Shown here piece by piece: positions 61,877-64,000 of a DNA stretch of 64,000 bases. Positions within the stretch are counted from its first letter, which is position 1. Every line of letters begins with the position of its first letter. Where the stretch lies: assembly GCA_016786765.1 (NCBI GenBank), contig JAEUUZ010000060.1, positions 62,001 through 126,000 on the forward strand, written 5' to 3'. Below the pieces are notes generated by a model, which made no database searches, was not told where the DNA came from, and saw only the letters and a program-made list of their open reading frames with translations. Source of the stretch: Chitinophagales bacterium (GTDB lineage: Bacteria > Bacteroidota > Bacteroidia > Chitinophagales > LD1). The position numbers and the translations under genes were made by a program.

Positions 61877-63499
61877 TTAATTAACGATAAAGCTTTGCCG
61901 CCTTATTGTTTTTTCGTTTTTCAGTTGTAATATGTACTCTCCTTTAGCATATCCTTTCACATCAACATTAAATTCGTTGAAGCCTCCATTGTAACTTTTT
62001 ACTTTTTCTTCAGCTATAAGTTTTCCGTTTAAATCGAAGATGGCAATCGATACTTGTGAATTTACAGGCAAAAAGAAACGGGCATTAATTACATTCGAAG
62101 TGGGATTAGGATACAACGCATACAATTGTGCTGTGCTCACAATACCTGAAAGATTTATACTTGTTGCAACAGTATCATTCGGACCTTGCATTGTATCCAA
62201 TTTTGCATAATCTGTACTATCAATCACAAAGTTTTCATCACCGGGTTCAGCAATCAAGAAATTAAAATAACAAAGCATCATCTCATCGGTTGTAGCCTCA
62301 CCTACTTTAACCTGCACAGGATTGCTCTTATTCGGATTGCGCGGGTTGTTTGCCGTATTATCATACACTGCCGTAGCATATGCTTTATAACCCGATGGAA
62401 TTCTAATCAAACGCTGGAATGTATAAAATCCTTGCCACTCAAAATTCCAATCTTTAATGTTAATCAATGGAATGGTATCATTCGTTGGTCCCACTGCATA
62501 ACAAATCATTGATTTCCCAATCAAATGCATGTGCGGAGCAATAGAAAGCAATGAAAAATCAACGGGGAAAGTGTTGTTAAACTTCGAAGTAAATGATTTT
62601 ACCGCATTGGCCGGTATAACTAAAGGTCCATTGATCAAACTACCTGGCCCCGAATTGGTGTGGTTTAACAATGGCTGAACCATGATGTTGCGCAACCCCG
62701 TGTTAGTTGATAACTTCAAGTTAATTTTAGTGCTATCCACTTTCCCAAGACTATTTCTAGGATAATGAATTTGTAAAACAATATCTGCGTTTTTGTATAG
62801 CTTAACTCCCATTGTAGAAGGATATGTGTATGGGCGTTGACCGGGAACCCATCCGCCAAGGAGAATCGGATTTGAAACACCAATTCCTCCAAAATTAGTG
62901 TATCCCGGATTAGGGTCGGCTATATCTTTCTGCCGTGCAATTCCGGTTGTATCTTGATACACTAAAACGTGGTGTACAATTTCAGTATTCCCCGGAATAA
63001 TTTCCATTGAGGTAATAAATTCATTAACTGATAGGCCGCTTGGTAAAACAAAACACTGATAGATATCGCTATTGGATGTAACAGCATATGTAGGAATAGT
63101 AGCCGTAAAATCGGGTGATGTAATGAAAGCACTATTCGTATAAACAGGTTTAGCCGGTGCTAAGGTAGTATCACCGGACGGTGCCCCTGCAGTTACCCAA
63201 TCCAATATCGCTTGTTTTTGATAGTTACTCAAAAAGCGCTCATCAGCAAAATGTCTGTAGGTTCTATCCGGTGGCCATGGTGGCATTTGTCCCGATATTA
63301 CTTTATATTCAATGGAACTCGATAATGAAAGTGCATCATCATAGGTAATCAATGAACCGTGTCCTGCACCTCCGGGATGGTGACATGCTGTGCATTTCGA
63401 ATAAAGAATGGGTGCAATATCTTTTGCCCACGTTGGAGTGGTTGCATCTAAAACATTACTTAGCAATAGGAAAAGCAATAGTGAAGTAACTATACGCAT
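61877..63499 (-). CDS. Secreted cytochrome c/copper type II monooxygenase-like protein with T9SS type A domain
   Basis: The 540-residue protein has a signal peptide (residues 1-19). It has a cytochrome c heme motif CTACH (Cys36, Cys39, His40) with HHPGGAGHG just after, and a late Met in GQMPPWPPD. The middle has EIVHHVLVYQDTT and the HMH motif in SIAPHMHLIGKS, as in the copper type II ascorbate-dependent monooxygenase (PHM-like) fold. The tail ALYPNPTSNVINARFFLP is a T9SS type A sorting domain. It is probably a surface or secreted redox enzyme. Its substrate is unknown. Confidence 0.88.
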   Translation of the reverse strand: MRIVTSLLLFLLLSNVLDATTPTWAKDIAPILYSKCTACHHPGGAGHGSLITYDDALSLSSSIEYKVISGQMPPWPPDRTYRHFADERFLSNYQKQAILDWVTAGAPSGDTTLAPAKPVYTNSAFITSPDFTATIPTYAVTSNSDIYQCFVLPSGLSVNEFITSMEIIPGNTEIVHHVLVYQDTTGIARQKDIADPNPGYTNFGGIGVSNPILLGGWVPGQRPYTYPSTMGVKLYKNADIVLQIHYPRNSLGKVDSTKINLKLSTNTGLRNIMVQPLLNHTNSGPGSLINGPLVIPANAVKSFTSKFNNTFPVDFSLLSIAPHMHLIGKSMICYAVGPTNDTIPLINIKDWNFEWQGFYTFQRLIRIPSGYKAYATAVYDNTANNPRNPNKSNPVQVKVGEATTDEMMLCYFNFLIAEPGDENFVIDSTDYAKLDTMQGPNDTVATSINLSGIVSTAQLYALYPNPTSNVINARFFLPVNSQVSIAIFDLNGKLIAEEKVKSYNGGFNEFNVDVKGYAKGEYILQLKNEKTIRRQSFIVN

Positions 63500-63564
63500 A
63501 GTTTAGTTTTTTACTAAAACTATTTAATAAATTGATAATTGTAATGAATTCAATAACAAATTGT

Positions 63565-64000
63565 TTATCGCGCCATTTTATTGAATTCTTCGAAATATTC
63601 AGGATGGTTTGTATTCATGGCCCAATCCCAAAAATTGAAATATAGACCATAGTTGTATTGGGCATATTTATGATGCATATTGTGGTGTACCGAAGTATTT
63701 GACCAACGTGTAATACTATTTTTTACGAACCCTTTCTTAAAGATTTCGAATCCTAAATGTCCAAGTACATTCATAAAGGTCATGAACAGAATCCATGCAA
63801 CAATGGCTAAGGGGTGAAGTGGAATAAGAAATACCATAATAGGCAAAATGCCTACTTCTAATATGGCTTCGGTGGGATGGAAGCTAAACGCTGCCCAAGG
63901 TGTGGGGTTGATGGATTGATGATGCACTTTGTGAACATATTTATAGATTCGTTTATGGTGAATCAATCGGTGCATCCAGTAGAAATAAGTATCGTGAGCC
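63565..64000 (-). CDS. Fatty acid hydroxylase/sterol desaturase family protein, 5' end outside window
   Basis: The gene runs off the window end; the frame continues upstream of Met at 63975 (HDTYFYWMHRLIHHK). The available 145 residues have clustered His motifs, DTYFYWMHRLIHH, KYVHKVHHQSINPTPWAAFSFHP and TSVHHNMHHKYAQYNYGLYF, as in the di-iron membrane hydroxylase family (ERG3, FAH). The enzyme hydroxylates or desaturates lipids in the membrane. Roughly half of the protein is missing, so the substrate cannot be judged. Confidence 0.9.
   Translation of the reverse strand, partial: AHDTYFYWMHRLIHHKRIYKYVHKVHHQSINPTPWAAFSFHPTEAILEVGILPIMVFLIPLHPLAIVAWILFMTFMNVLGHLGFEIFKKGFVKNSITRWSNTSVHHNMHHKYAQYNYGLYFNFWDWAMNTNHPEYFEEFNKMAR

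Overview
The window comes from a low-GC member of the Bacteroidota. This rests on type A and type B type IX secretion (T9SS) sorting domains, a giant surface protein with SprB repeats and a gliding-type C-terminal domain, HmuY and TonB-dependent heme-uptake genes, many families mostly known from this phylum (DUF4920, DUF1343/NamZ, TIGR03643, START-like, VF530), and promoters of the Bacteroidota form TTTG-N18/19-TAnnTTTG in front of tRNA-Lys, rpsP and ychF. I cannot name the genus. Coding density is high and most genes look like ordinary chromosomal housekeeping. I see no prophage, insertion sequence, rRNA operon or CRISPR array.

Layout. 1-6400: the valS 3' end, a WYL-domain protein, an ABM-domain protein, then a run with a 710-residue lipoprotein, an outer-membrane-like protein, a geranylgeranyl-reductase-type flavoprotein and a DUF4920 protein. 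6387-7086: tRNA-Lys with a consensus promoter and a WG-repeat protein. 7235-8843: TspO, TIGR03643, DUF2256 (49 aa) and an atypical SDR that lacks the catalytic tyrosine; this set normally accompanies photolyase/cryptochrome genes, which are absent here. 8849-11731: ffh-rpsP-rimM on the minus strand with two recognisable promoters. 11751-21678: envelope genes (Calx-beta/T9SS protein, YqgE, GT39, PAP2, LptF/G, GT2, lgt, a DjlA-like protein). 21797-33383: metabolism and housekeeping (rocD, nth, NUDIX, fmt, rdgB, an ECF sigma factor with a membrane partner, ychF) plus lipoproteins, a LolC/E-like permease and NamZ. 33582-42946: a HerA-like ATPase (DUF853) and a 2593-residue T9SS type B adhesin with a glycine-rich block and about fifteen SprB-type repeats.

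42985-46818 holds the part most likely to be undescribed. A four-gene minus-strand operon (107-aa protein ending in a Cys-Pro-Pro-Tyr-Cys motif, a multi-span membrane protein, a HisKA_3-type kinase and a LuxR-type response regulator) has overlapping junctions. It lies opposite a small secreted Cys-rich protein whose upstream region carries four copies of GTAGAAAT(ACG), two of them forming a perfect 14-bp inverted repeat. I propose a sensing circuit in which the regulator controls the divergent gene through these sites; this is inference.

46834-51817: a surface-glycan cluster (epimerase, GT4, two methyltransferases, flippase). 51819-54870: HmuY-like lipoprotein and TonB receptor for heme. 54994-64000: tRNA-Arg, floA, two lipocalin-like lipoproteins, rlmH, a secreted beta-rich protein, a second flippase, a deoxyhypusine-synthase-like enzyme, a PhnA-type protein, a VF530 protein, a secreted cytochrome c/copper monooxygenase-like protein with a T9SS tail, and the 3' part of a fatty-acid-hydroxylase family gene cut by the window end.
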